Part shown: positions 21,332 through 31,890 of the stretch, one piece after another
Position numbering within the stretch: position 1 is the first letter of the stretch
Layout: every line of letters starts with the position of its first letter
DNA from: Gaertneriomyces semiglobifer
Taxonomy: Eukaryota > Chytridiomycota > Chytridiomycetes > Spizellomycetales > Spizellomycetaceae
NCBI GenBank assembly: GCA_025558075.1
Contig: JAHLKF010000004.1
Coordinates: 992,001 to 1,056,000 of the forward strand
DNA: 64,000 bases
Direction: 5' to 3'
Made by a program: the position numbers and the translations under genes
The notes under the pieces: model-generated
Seen by the model: only the letters and a program-made list of their open reading frames with translations
What the model was told of the DNA's origin: nothing
Database searches by the model: none

Positions 21332-22738
21332 TCAAGAGTTGAATATTCTCACGATTCTCCTGATCGGTTCTATAAAAAAAAGTCAGCATAACTTGCTATG
21401 ACCAGGTACATGTACCAGTGCTCGAGAGACATACCCCGACAAATCGGACACTCTCGCGTTCGTCCTTCTACCATCTTTCCGCAATCAATACACGCCACAC
21501 AATGTCCACATTCCAGAAACACGCAATTTATCGGAGCAGTATAACAGATCTGCAACCGACTAGGGATAAACATCAACACTCAACAACGGCAAAGGATGGC
21601 GATTTACCTTGCACATTCTGTCCTCGGCAATATCAGTGTCAGTCTGGGCTCGATCGCGGCGTTCCGATTCAAGCAACCGGTTCACGCGGTCTATTAGTTC
21701 GCTTTTCTCGAGAATAGTGGAGATATCAACATGGTTTTGTCTAAGAATCGATTTAAGGGTTGCAGCAGAGAGAGTGTGAAGGTCGACAGGGTTGGACAGG
21801 AGTTGGGAGAGCGTCAGCATCGATGGCTTTGGTGTCGCTGACGGTGTGGAAGATTGCGAAGTGGTTGAGGTGGAAGGGGTCGATGGGGTCGTCGGCGTGT
21901 GGGGTACACCTCCCATACTGGGAGTGCCGCTGCCGTTTTGTCGCAAAGGCGTTCCGGGTTGGCTACCACCATTCGTGTGAGGGGGAGTTGGCTGTTGGTG
22001 ACTATTGGCCCCACTGACGTTCCCAGTGGGAGTAGCATCAAACCGCCGTCTCATAGCTTCCGCAGCGTCACGCACACCTCCATTTGTTGTACCAAAAAAC
22101 TCATAGGACTGTGCTTGTTGTCGTCTGCCAGAGCCAGAGCCAGTTGCGGGACTTGGAGCTGGAGTCGGTGTGGACCTTCCGCCTCTCGCATCGCTGTTTG
22201 CGCCACCATTTCGCTGCTGGTTCCTGGTCTGCCCGATGTTACCCCTAAATACAAATTCCTCCTCCTCTCCCACTCCTCTCACGACTCCCACAAAATCCCG
22301 CTTCTCCAAACATCCTCTCGTGTCCACACCGTACCAATTTGCAAATTCTTTTAGCTTGCTCACATTCTGTTTCAGGATATCATCATCGTCCATGTCGCTG
22401 ATTTCCAACAGTGGCGCACAGGTGCCGCAGACCGGGACAGGTGTGTTATAGGAGAACTGCGGGATGACAGCATTTTGAGAGAGGCAGCTGGAACAGTAGA
22501 CGTATCCGCAATAGCGACACCATGACTTTTTGCGCAAGAGGTTGAAACTTCTTCCGCAGCTGCAGGCACTGAAGAGATTTTTGGGTTGGAGCGGGGCTCG
22601 CCGAGGATGGTCCTCATCAGAATCATGGCCTGAGCTCGGCATGTCGGTTAGGGGGTTTCTTTCGTCGCTGTCGAGGAGAGGCTTTGAATTTGGATTTGGA
22701 ATGTCACAACGCGCTGATACTTTTATAGAAACTGTCAT
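21332..22738 (-). CDS. FYVE-like/RING E3 ubiquitin ligase, RNF34/RFFL (CARP) type
   Basis: Exons 21608-22738, 21435-21549 and 21332-21369 give 427 residues. An N-terminal Cys cluster at about 57-110 (CSCGRSF..., [18 protein letters not shown]) is the divergent FYVE-type zinc finger of RNF34/RFFL. A Ser/Thr/Pro/Gly-rich linker leads to SAP-like helices ([25 protein letters not shown]), and the RING follows: [28 protein letters not shown] and ECPICR. The last 12 residues ([12 protein letters not shown]) come from a 38-base terminal exon, found because the RING frame stops being family-like at a GTATGT donor and resumes after a TTTTTTTTATAG acceptor; vertebrate relatives end similarly in VVRAVHVFRS. 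Start may instead be the in-frame ATG at 22642, which would leave more room for the promoter. Confidence 0.82.
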
Positions 22739-22835
22739 TCTGACATCTCATTTCCCAAAGTGTGAGGCATCTTATCAGGAAGGAACTGGGTATATCAAGC
22801 CGGCTGCTGAAGTGCTAACTGCAACGGCCTGCAAG
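22739..22835. promoter_or_regulatory. 97-base divergent promoter
   Basis: Only 97 bases lie between the start codons of the RING ligase and the universal stress protein. They must contain both promoters unless the ligase starts at the downstream ATG (22642). Confidence 0.45.
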
Positions 22836-23447
22836 ATGTCAACAACGATTGATACGGACGAAAGGCATCCTCTACCGTCTTACACCCATAACATCCATTC
22901 GTCTCACGCACAACATGAGGAAGACATATCAACAGAACACCCACCTGCAGCGACGTATCTAATCCCGATAGATCTTTCTCCCTCCTCACTCCAAGCGCTA
23001 CAGTACGCCGTTGCATCTCACTCCCCTATTTCGACAGATCAGCACACCAAGTTCGTCCTTCTCCACGTTCTTGCAGAGTCATCCGTCGCCGACCTCTTTT
23101 ACGCAGATGAAGTCAGTGGTACCAACCTCCTTTCATCCAAACTCCGCGAAGACTCAAAAAAGGTGGCGGACTTTTGCGCACCAGTACTCAAACCAACCGC
23201 TTCCCTGGCCGTAGTCGTCGATGTACGCATTGGGAGTCCTGGAGAAGTCATCTGTCAAGCCGCGAAAGAGTTTAAAGCACGACGAGTCATCATGGGATCT
23301 CGTGGCCTCGGGTTTGTAAAGCGGATGTTATTAGGTTCGGTATCTACCTTCACCATTGAGCATTCGCGTGTGCCCGTGAGCATTGTTAAGCTGGAAGACG
23401 ACGGAAGCGTGGAGATTGAAGAGTACCCAGGTCATCGCCATCATTAG
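22836..23447 (+). CDS. Universal stress protein (UspA family)
   Basis: Single exon, 203 residues. A 45-residue polar N-terminus precedes the USP fold, which begins TYLIPIDLSPSSLQALQYA and continues through KFVLLHVLAES. The ATP-binding signature G-x2-G-x9-G-(S/T) is seen as MGSRGLGFVKRMLLGSVS, and the fold ends STFTIEHSRVPVSIVK. The GSPGEVICQAAKE segment is also typical. Members bind ATP and act in stress responses, though the biochemical role is usually unknown. The same frame is open upstream, but the ATG at 22836 gives a normal start. Confidence 0.88.
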   Translation: MSTTIDTDERHPLPSYTHNIHSSHAQHEEDISTEHPPAATYLIPIDLSPSSLQALQYAVASHSPISTDQHTKFVLLHVLAESSVADLFYADEVSGTNLLSSKLREDSKKVADFCAPVLKPTASLAVVVDVRIGSPGEVICQAAKEFKARRVIMGSRGLGFVKRMLLGSVSTFTIEHSRVPVSIVKLEDDGSVEIEEYPGHRHH

Positions 23448-23734
23448 GAAATGGCCTATATTGCGTTCCGTCATACATGGATTTTGTCCGACGGCAGTCT
23501 AGCTCTTATTGTTGTGATTGTAAATATGACTTTGTGATGCCCGTGGTAATCGAAGGTTGAAGACTTAAGCCATTCTACCAACGTTGGCGTCGAAGATGGG
23601 GAGGTTGCTTCGCATGCGCAAGCAACATCTCCCAATTAAACCAATTGGGCCACTAAAAAGGATAAACTCAACATGCCCAAAAAGATGTCTATTGTGCATA
23701 CAGATGCTCCATTGCCGGTTGCCCATAGCTATCA

Positions 23735-26700
23735 TCAAGGCCACAGGCTTCGAGTGTGCCCATCATTTACTTCCACATTCTCCTTCCCTGCAACTCGTTC
23801 TATCGTCTCCATCTCTCTCCGACAACCTTCCACCTCTCCTACAATAGATCTCCCTACGTCATCCATTGGCGTAATGCTCAAAAGACAATCAAGCGCTTCG
23901 CGCATCAGCAGCCGCAAGGTAGCAATCAAGGCAGAAAGGTGTGATATAGGATGTAAGGAAAGTGATAAGGCGTAGATGCTCAGAGGAAGAAGGGACTCTA
24001 TCGTTTCAACGTGTCCTTGTCGAGATAGAAAGGGGAAGAAATCAAGCGAGTGTGCTAACGGGCAGTCGTCAAGGTCGTAATGCTTGATCAAATGCTCCAT
24101 CACGGCTTGCAGTGACGGTGCCGTATCGAGCTCTAATGCGGACCACGCTTCGACGCTATTATGGACATCACCTCCATTCCTCGGGCTTACCCCGATCTCA
24201 TCACCATATCCAACCATCCGCATCCTCAATCTGAAGAGCGCAGTGCCGAGTTCAGTCGCATGAAATGCGGGATACGATATTTTATCCAAAGGGCAGCCGT
24301 TCATGATCACGCTCAAGAGAGGTAAGAGCATCATGAAGGTCGTCCTTGAAGATGCGCCGGATATCGACATGTCCCGCGGTACAACTTTCATGAGAGGAGA
24401 CGGGTCATTGAGAACACTTTCAGCAAGGTACCGCGACACCGAGTATTTTTCAGACTGTAACAGGATGTGGTAAAGAACTTTCGGTTCAATCGCAAATGGT
24501 GACATCGAAGGAAGTGTGATGCGGATGGTTGGTGACGTTGACTGTACATGAGTCTTTGACAGTCTCGACATGCCGGTTTCAGTTCTAGTCCACTCGGCGG
24601 CTTTTGCAGCCGCTTCTACTTGTTGCTCAGAGGACGCCGTCAACCCAACACCGCTGTCCCTCTTCACTATTCCGCCTCCAGTCGTCGTCGTCGTAGTTGC
24701 GACCGTCTTCTCGTCTATTATTTGACTCTCACCTTCTCGCTCATCTCGATCTTCCGTCAGCAACGGTGCGCCACATTCCACCCATCTCTTTACAACCTCC
24801 CGATCCTTCTCTGTGAACCAAACACCCATATTACCACCTTTCGCCACGCTAGCTTCTAATCTCGTCAACGGGCACACACTCGCATTCCGATGCGACGCAG
24901 ACGAAGGGAGGGTCACGTATCCACTTGTTCTCAGTGCATTCATGAATCCTGCAGGATCATCAAACCACGAGTCGATGCGCCGTGTTTTACCCGATGAATG
25001 GGTGAGCGAAAGCGATCCATGTTTCTTCGAGCCGAGCGTGCGCTTGCGGGAAATGAGCGAGAGCATATCAAGTACCACGGCACGTTGGGTGTCGGATTGT
25101 TCTTCCGGAGATGCGATGGTCGGCGAATCACTACGACGGGTAGCGCCTGTGATGGGGCACGAACCATTCGTAGCAGGAAGGTTAGATACTGGGCATTGTA
25201 GGAGTGTCGACGACTCTGCGTGATTGCCATCGCTCTGGAGTCCTTCAATCCATGCCTCGACTACTCTGCGTTCCGGCTTGGTAAAAATGCCAAACATTCC
25301 ACCACCGAATCCACACAAATCGTTCAAAAAGGCGCTTTCGCCAGGCTTGCCTGGAACAACCCATCTGCTTGCAGCGAGAGCGTCCATCAACTCGTCAACT
25401 CTCTCTTCGATATGCTGCGGGTCCATCCAATAATGGAGGGGTTGCGCGCCAAGCATGACCGCCGGGGGATGGATTTTGTGAGCGTACGGCGCTTTTTGAA
25501 TCAGCATTTCACGAAAGGTGGATGAGGCAGACGCAGTGTGTGGGGTGCGGTACCGTTCCCGATGAGACTCACGGTAGCTGTCGAGATGGGGTTTGAGCGG
25601 GTTAGCCTCAGAGAGATAGTAGCCAGTCATAATTCGACGCCAGTGGCTTTGTACTCTACAGAGAAAGAACGCATTAGAGAACGAACTCTGCTAGTGTTGC
25701 AAGAGTAACGTACCCTTCATCGCCTTCTCGCTCTCTGATCCACTCTAAATAGTCCACGACGGCCTTAGTGGCCATATACGCATGTCCAGTCGCTGCATTA
25801 TCGATCGTCACGTGCAGTAGAAAATAGTTGTGGTCAATCTCCAGCTGTTTGAATTCATGCGTCGTCACCAGCAAATGCAATGGCAATTGTTCATATCCAA
25901 AGTTGTATCCCAAAGCCTCTGGAAACAGCTCAGACCCGGCAAACTGACCCAAGGCCATTTGCACCACTCCTCGTTCGTACGCCGAATCCAAAATCGTGGC
26001 ATTGTATGCAAAGTCTTTGCTGTCCGCCGCAGGAAGTTTGATCCCCTCGCTTTCCAAACAAACGTTGTATACTTCGATATGGTTCTGCTCTATAACGCCT
26101 TCTCCTAACTCTTCTGTAAACGTCTGATATAGCGGAAGGGCAAAGTCTCGCAGTCCTGGACTTGTATCGGCCGATAACGCATTCTGTAGCCAAGACCCAT
26201 CTACTAGCTTGGTCGGAGCGTTTTGAATCAACCACCATCTTGCAAAGGTTTTATCAGGAAACATGGAGTTTACGAGCTCCATGGGCTCTCCTTTGTCAAT
26301 ACGGTCGTGCCATTCAATCATGTAAGTATGGTACTTGTCCATGGTGCGGTTATAGCAGTCCATCATGAATGCATGCAGTGTCTCTGAGTTGTATCCATTG
26401 CGTAGGGCATAGGCGAGTGATGTCGGTTGTGGGGTTTTGGATCTTGACTCTGACAGTGCGAGATCAAGGGATGCTTTGAGGCGAGTCTGCAGAAAGGCCC
26501 GGGCAGCGGGAAGAATATCTTCAAGGAAAGAAATGGACCATTGTTAACCACGCAGATGAAATCGCTGTTCTCGGGTCCATCAGGGTGACATACCTGGGTT
26601 TGACTCGACATTCATTAATCTCCAATATAGTTCTCTCGCTGATAAACCACCATATGCCTTCTTCGCTTTGGTATCCAAGATGTCCTGCCATTCCTGCACT

Positions 26701-26828
26701 CTTCTTAGGTCATCTTGCACGGCGTCTTTAAAGTCCTCGCACACATTATCATTAGGAAATATGTCTTCATCAGCATCATACGAGTCAGCAGTCAGCACGC
26801 TCGCGATTCTTCTTAATATGTCGTTCAT
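23735..26828 (-). CDS. Large haem-oxygenase-fold (iron-containing redox enzyme) protein
   Basis: Three exons (26594-26828, 25714-26518, 23735-25655) join in phase to 986 residues. The middle part, about residues 120-345, looks like the haem-oxygenase-like diiron/redox family: a helix with GVIEQNHIEVY, then HLLVTTHEFKQLEIDHNYFL and the hallmark HVTIDNAATGHA, giving candidate Glu/His/Asp metal ligands. Residues 350 onward contain two related segments (FGGGMFGIFTKPERRVVEAWIEGL and GGNMGVWFTEKDREVVKRWVEC) that read as an internal duplication, followed by a helical C-terminus not recognised. Bacterial members oxidise small molecules or handle iron; no substrate can be named for this one. The 3' end faces the universal stress gene, 287 bases away. 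Confidence 0.7.
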
Positions 26829-27333
26829 GTTCAAAAAGGGATAATCTACAATTATGCGTATACTCAAAACAAATTCACAAAACGTTATCTCTGATAAGAA
26901 CTGGTAAAGTAAACCTCGACTGAGCGAGAAATGGAAAATGGAAGCCCCTTTATCGGCTCAATCTCTATTTAAACCCAGCAATGAAAGTCTTTGAAATCCA
27001 GGAGTTTTTTGTTCACATCGTTCAAGGCTTCCCGCGTGCGGTATGATATGAGTAGACGTACGTCACTCTCTTTCAGCAAACGACAGCCCAAGCGACCTGG
27101 CATCGTGCAATAACGATCGAAGTACGTGCAAAGCGTGCGTCACGCCCGTTGACAATGAGCGAAACCCGCACGAACGAGAACGTTACCTTCAACAGAGGCG
27201 CAGGCGCCTGTGACGACAACTATATCCGTGAAAAGGGGTGCACCCTTGCGACGTCATTCGTAAGTCTGCACCGCGTGTATATGTAGAGTATAACGTAATA
27301 CTCCGACAACTGTGCCGTTCACGCGTCGCTAAC
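26829..27333. promoter_or_regulatory. Promoter of the redox-type gene
   Basis: Noncoding. TATTTAAA at 26965-26972 is a possible TATA element for the minus-strand gene. A 10-bp palindrome GGGTGCACCC lies at 27237-27246. The transposon-like element begins at the right edge. Confidence 0.4.
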
Positions 27334-27660
27334 ACACCCCCAACCCTGCGGGATGTCCCACGGGAGTGCTTAGGTAATGGAGTACGTTAGTACATGCGAA
27401 GTTTTGTCCCCCCGCATGATTTTGCTGGACACACAAAATGTATGCTCATGGAGCTCCTACGGAGATAAGCTGGATGTCCTGACGGAGGTCAATGCTAGGA
27501 GGTTAGTTTTGCATCCGCCCGGAGCTCCCCAGGAGCGCCACTTTCTACATATCCTGCACACCTCCGTCCGGAGCTCTTGGGGACAACCGGGCCTACATAT
27601 CCTATACATATACATGGGGAGCTCCTGGGGACATCTACATCTTCTATACAGTCTCTAACT
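27334..27660. repeat. Left terminal and subterminal repeats of the element
   Basis: Holds the 18-base left terminal repeat and six short motifs in GATGTCC-N3-GGA or GAGCTCC-N3-GGA form at 27351-27365, 27450-27464, 27472-27486, 27521-27534, 27570-27583 and 27618-27631. Several are themselves near-palindromic (GGAGCTCC). Confidence 0.65.
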
Positions 27661-27744
27661 TAGCGCATGTTGCCTCTTTTTCTGCTTGCACGTTCAAGTT
27701 CCATATCACCTGCAGTAAGATCTACGGGGTCGACCGCTTCTCCT

Positions 27745-27840
27745 TTTCGGTGGTGTAGATGCCGTCGTAGACGTTATCGTCGTCGCCCTTCGTTTCGGCA
27801 GTGTAGATGCCGTCGTAGTTGTTGTCGTCATCACCTTTCT
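27745..27840 (+). repeat. 48-bp tandem repeat, two units
   Basis: Two 48-base units (starts 27745 and 27793) share TTTCGG, GTGTAGATGCCGTCGTAG and GTCGTC-rich parts. They lie just before the preferred start codon of the transposase-like gene at 27844. An earlier in-frame ATG at 27667 would translate them as an Arg/Cys-rich peptide, which is less likely. Confidence 0.7.
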
Positions 27841-27843
27841 ACA

Positions 27844-30800
27844 ATGCTATACCTTGACGCTTTCGAGATCCTCTCTACAGAGGCACGTTGCACGTTATGC
27901 GGCATCACTCTTAAGAACAAAATCCACATCTTACGTTGGCATTTGACCTCCACACGGCACATTCGTGAAGCGCATTGTCATCAGCGTCTGCTGCCAAATC
28001 AGAGCTCACAATCTGTCAGAAGAGGTACACCTACACCAAGTGATGCACCAACAGTACCGGCATCCGAAGGTTCAGACTTCCAATCTGCGAATTCCAATCC
28101 AGAGGCATTTTCGTTTGTCCACGCTCAGAATTCATATACAGAAGAGAAATATTATGGGCACGTAAGCGAATGGAGTTACACAGAACGTGAATTGATCGAA
28201 CGTACCTTCGACAGAATTGCGGATGAAGTAGAAGTAGCACAAGTCGTCGATGTGTTCGATGACGCTGGGAGCTCCACGGGAGGTTCGACACAAGATGTTA
28301 GCTCGGATACCGACTCGGAATTCGACTTTGACAGTACCGACAGTGATGCGGAGAATGATTTTCCTTGTGATCTCGGTGGGTCGGCTGACTACGCGCCGTT
28401 CTCAAGCAAAGGAGTTGCTCTTTGCGCTTTCTTATTGACGCTTCCTCGACATCCAATCTCAGAGGGACTTGCGAAACTAATATGGTGGTGGGCCCGGCAG
28501 CTCGGAGCGACATTGCCATCATACAAAAGCGTCAAGAATGAGATTGAAAAAATCAAATGTACTATCAGCATGCATACGCACCAAAGAACCACCGCTTCAG
28601 GTGATGTGCTCTTTGTAAACGACATCAACGATATCATCAAACAAGAGCTCGCCAATCCCCGGGTGATGCAGCACCTGCGTCTCTTTCCAGAAGATACCGG
28701 CAATGCCGTTGCCGAACTGTATCAATTCACACGGTGGAAAACAGATCCACATTTTGCAGCCCCAATGATCTCCCAGGGAATATTCAGCTACTATGTTGGC
28801 GAGTTAGCTTGGTGTCAATCGGGTGGCGGTGATGTTGACCTGCTACTTATCGAAGGTTTCTGTGTGCGGCAGGGATATCTCCATGTCAAGGGCAAATTCG
28901 TCGTCGAAGTTGACAATGGGTACTGGATCAGCAATGACGAAGGATTATTTCGAACGGAATGTCTTCTCGAACCTGGTCCAGATACGTCGGAGGTCCGTGG
29001 GAGGTACGAGATTGATTGTGAATCTTCCATTCGACGACGCATTCACTATAACAGAGAGTATGCATTAGCGATCAGCGACAGAGCCAGGTTTCTGTGAGAA
29101 AAGTCCCAAGGCAAGCGTATCGTCATGGTTCCATTGATTTTCTTTTGCGATGATGTCTCTGGGAATGTCTCTAAGAAATGGAATGCCCATTACAATTGGT
29201 ATTTCCAGCTTGCCGGCCTTCCGTTTGAGTATACTCAACTCAATTATAATGTCCACTTTCTTGCGACGTCGAACACTCTTTCTCCTTTGCAAATCGGCCG
29301 CGAAGTGCTCCAAGACGTTGTATCTGGGTTGGAAAAGGGCATCAATGCATACGACGTGATGCAAAGGGAAGAGATACTTGCCATAGGTGGTGTATTTCTC
29401 ATCGAATGTGATAATCCAATGGCCAATGAGCTTGCAGCAGGTATTGACATTCGACGAGGTCTTCGGTTTTGTCGCTTCTGTGAAGTAAAAAGGGATGCAA
29501 CGACAGTTGATGGTTTATATGGAATGACAACGACAGAAACCCACCAGAGAAGGCAATGGGGAGGTATGCAGGAGGTCCTGCGTCGCAGGTTGCTTGTCGC
29601 AGTAGATCCTCGTACAACGAACGCAGCTCTTGACCGCGATAAGAAGTCGACCGGCATTGATTGTAAGTACGGTGCATTCTTCATATCCAAAATGCGAGAA
29701 TTCATCGATCGAAATCCTGGATGTACGCGCGAGGATGTGCAGGGTCATATGCAGGTGTCATTTCCGGCGATTTCTGTTGAAGATATGATCAGTCCAATGT
29801 TTCGACTTGGATATGGGTTCAGCGGACATCGACACATCCCTGTGGAAATCTTTTATACGTTGTCGCTCGGTTTGATCGAGTATCTCATGGTCGCATCTAT
29901 AAAAGAACTTTCAGATAAGGATCAGAAAGTGTTGACAGTGCGCATCAATGCATTGTCATCAGTGGGATTTCCAAGACCATTGCGTGGCAATCAGCTCGTT
30001 CAGTACGTTGGGTCATTGCAGGGAAAAGATCGCCGAGCATTTGTCCAAGTGGCTGTACCGGTGTTCCAAGGCCTGTTGTCGCAGAAATGGCTGAAAGCAT
30101 GGCAATATTTAGCGACGGTGTCGGTACAGTTGTTCAGTCGCAGGATCTCCGACGTCGATACTTATCTCGATGTTCTTCAACGGTCTCTACAAGCAATGAT
30201 GGCAACCATTGCAGATATCAATGTGTCATGGCTCTCTGCCCATGCGAAGTACCACACCCTTGCACATGTCGTTGAAAATATCCGCGAGTTCGGCCCGGCA
30301 GTGTTGTACATGTCAGAGAAGTTTGAGTCATTCAACAAAGTAATGAGAAACCATGCTGTGCATACCAACAGGCATGGGCCTTCTGTGGATGTTGCTAGGA
30401 GGTTCGCTCGATATACCGTCGTTCGACACCTATTGTCGGGTGGAATGTTCAAATCAGAAGGCCGCTGGAGCTCCCCAGGAAATGGGCTACGTCAGACCTT
30501 CTATGATCCGATAGTACAGCGAGTTCTTGGCTATAAGGAAGAAGGTAAACCTGCATTAAAACTCAAACAACACATAGATAGCATACCTGTCGATTTCCAG
30601 GCGACGTGCACAGCGCATAAGCTACCGCTACCGGGTCCTGATAAGATGTTGCGTCGTTGGAAACGTATCATTCTTGATGGGAAACGGGTATGCGATTCTG
30701 GTTCGTTTGTTCAGGTTCAGTATCAAGAGGGGGAGGAATCGACGATTGCGATTGCACGTATCTTTGAAATCATCCAGATCGAACCCACAAAAAAGATCCA

Positions 30801-31449
30801 TGTGTCTGTCGATCTGTTTGCCTTTGAAAAAAATGGTAATATCGTGAGCCGTTGGTATGGGCACCCAATCCTCCAATCAATCAACGTTTACCGATGGGTC
30901 AATGTCGAAGAAATTGTCGGGCCGGTGAATGTTCAACACTGCTGCGCCGTGTCCGGATGTCGACAGGGAACCACCCAGGGCATTCTACAAGAAAGAGTGC
31001 ATTTAACCAAGGAGGTACCAGCGGTAATCCATACTCACCAGGTTTGGGATAGATTCCTGGTGAACCTTTTCTGTCACAACACACCCTGGCTTCGTGATAT
31101 CCTGGAGTTTGAGGTTGAGGAGCTCAATGTCCGTGAGAAGATTGCCGTCGCAATAGGCCAACGGAATGAGGCAACTGTGCAGCGCACAGACCGTCAGGTT
31201 GCTCTAGCACAGAGGAGGTCAGTAAGAGCAAATACGGCAGCAGGAACTCACCAATCGCAATCGCAAGAACAATCTCCATCTCTCCAAATGAATGCTGACC
31301 GAGGTAACGTCGAAATCGGCAGTGAATCGGTGTTCTCCTTAAGACCATGGGTCAACGTCGGTACGGGACTTGCAGGAGTCGCAGGACTCGGTTTTGACAT
31401 GGCAGGAGGAGGAGGAGGTGCTCCAGGTAGGCCCAGGTATCCAGGTTGA
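27844..31449 (+). pseudogene. Transposase-like gene interrupted by one TGA
   Basis: One reading frame of about 1200 codons is interrupted only by TGA at 29095-29097. The first part (27844-29097) has a C2H2/BED-like motif near the start (CTLCGITLKNKIHILRWHL...H) and acidic Ser-rich sequence. The second part (29098-31449) contains IFFCDDVSGNVSKKWNAHY, then about 90 residues later IECDNPMANE, a CxxC knuckle (RFCRFC) and long helical regions. From memory of fungal genomes, this CDD-SGN...KKWN and DNP pattern belongs to a family of large repetitive proteins that look like DDE transposases; the two Asp motifs would be the first catalytic residues. No splice pair removes the TGA while keeping frame. 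Either the copy is inactive or the stop is read through. An in-frame ATG at 29125 could start the second half alone. Confidence 0.6.
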
Positions 31450-31795
31450 CGAATAACAACACCACGAGCATCAAAAAATGCAAAATCGATGAATGTGCAG
31501 TTCAAGAAGGTGTAAGAAAATGCAGAAGATGGAGGATGCGCAGTTCCAGCAGGTGTCGAGGGAATGCCTTGGGGGAAGCTTTTGCAGGGGTCCTTGGCCC
31601 GTTGACGCGTACATTTAGCTATCAATAACTTAAATGTTACGCGTTTATTGCAATCAATACAGGTTTGTAACCGCGTCAGATTTTGTCCTCCCCCGGGTTT
31701 GAGGCACGGGACCTCCCAGAGAGGTCCAGGGAGCGATAAAGCCTTTTTCTTCACCCCTTCGGCGCCGCAACTGCATAGTAACCTCTTAATAGGAG

Positions 31796-31882
31796 CTGTC
31801 GAAAATGCGGCAACCTCTTGTTCAGCATCTGCGACATGGTATTTTTCCATTGCGAAACAACAGGCAGCCGCATTTTCGACAG
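31796..31882. repeat. Inverted repeat (hairpin) between the two element genes
   Basis: CTGTCGAAAATGCGGC at 31796-31811 is perfectly inverted at 31867-31882. Beyond the 16-bp perfect stem the arms continue to match imperfectly (11 of the next 17 positions), leaving a loop of roughly 20 bases. It sits just before the start of the second gene of the element, so it could lie in its leader or be a nested repeat. Confidence 0.85.
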
Positions 31883-31890
31883 GTCTTAAC

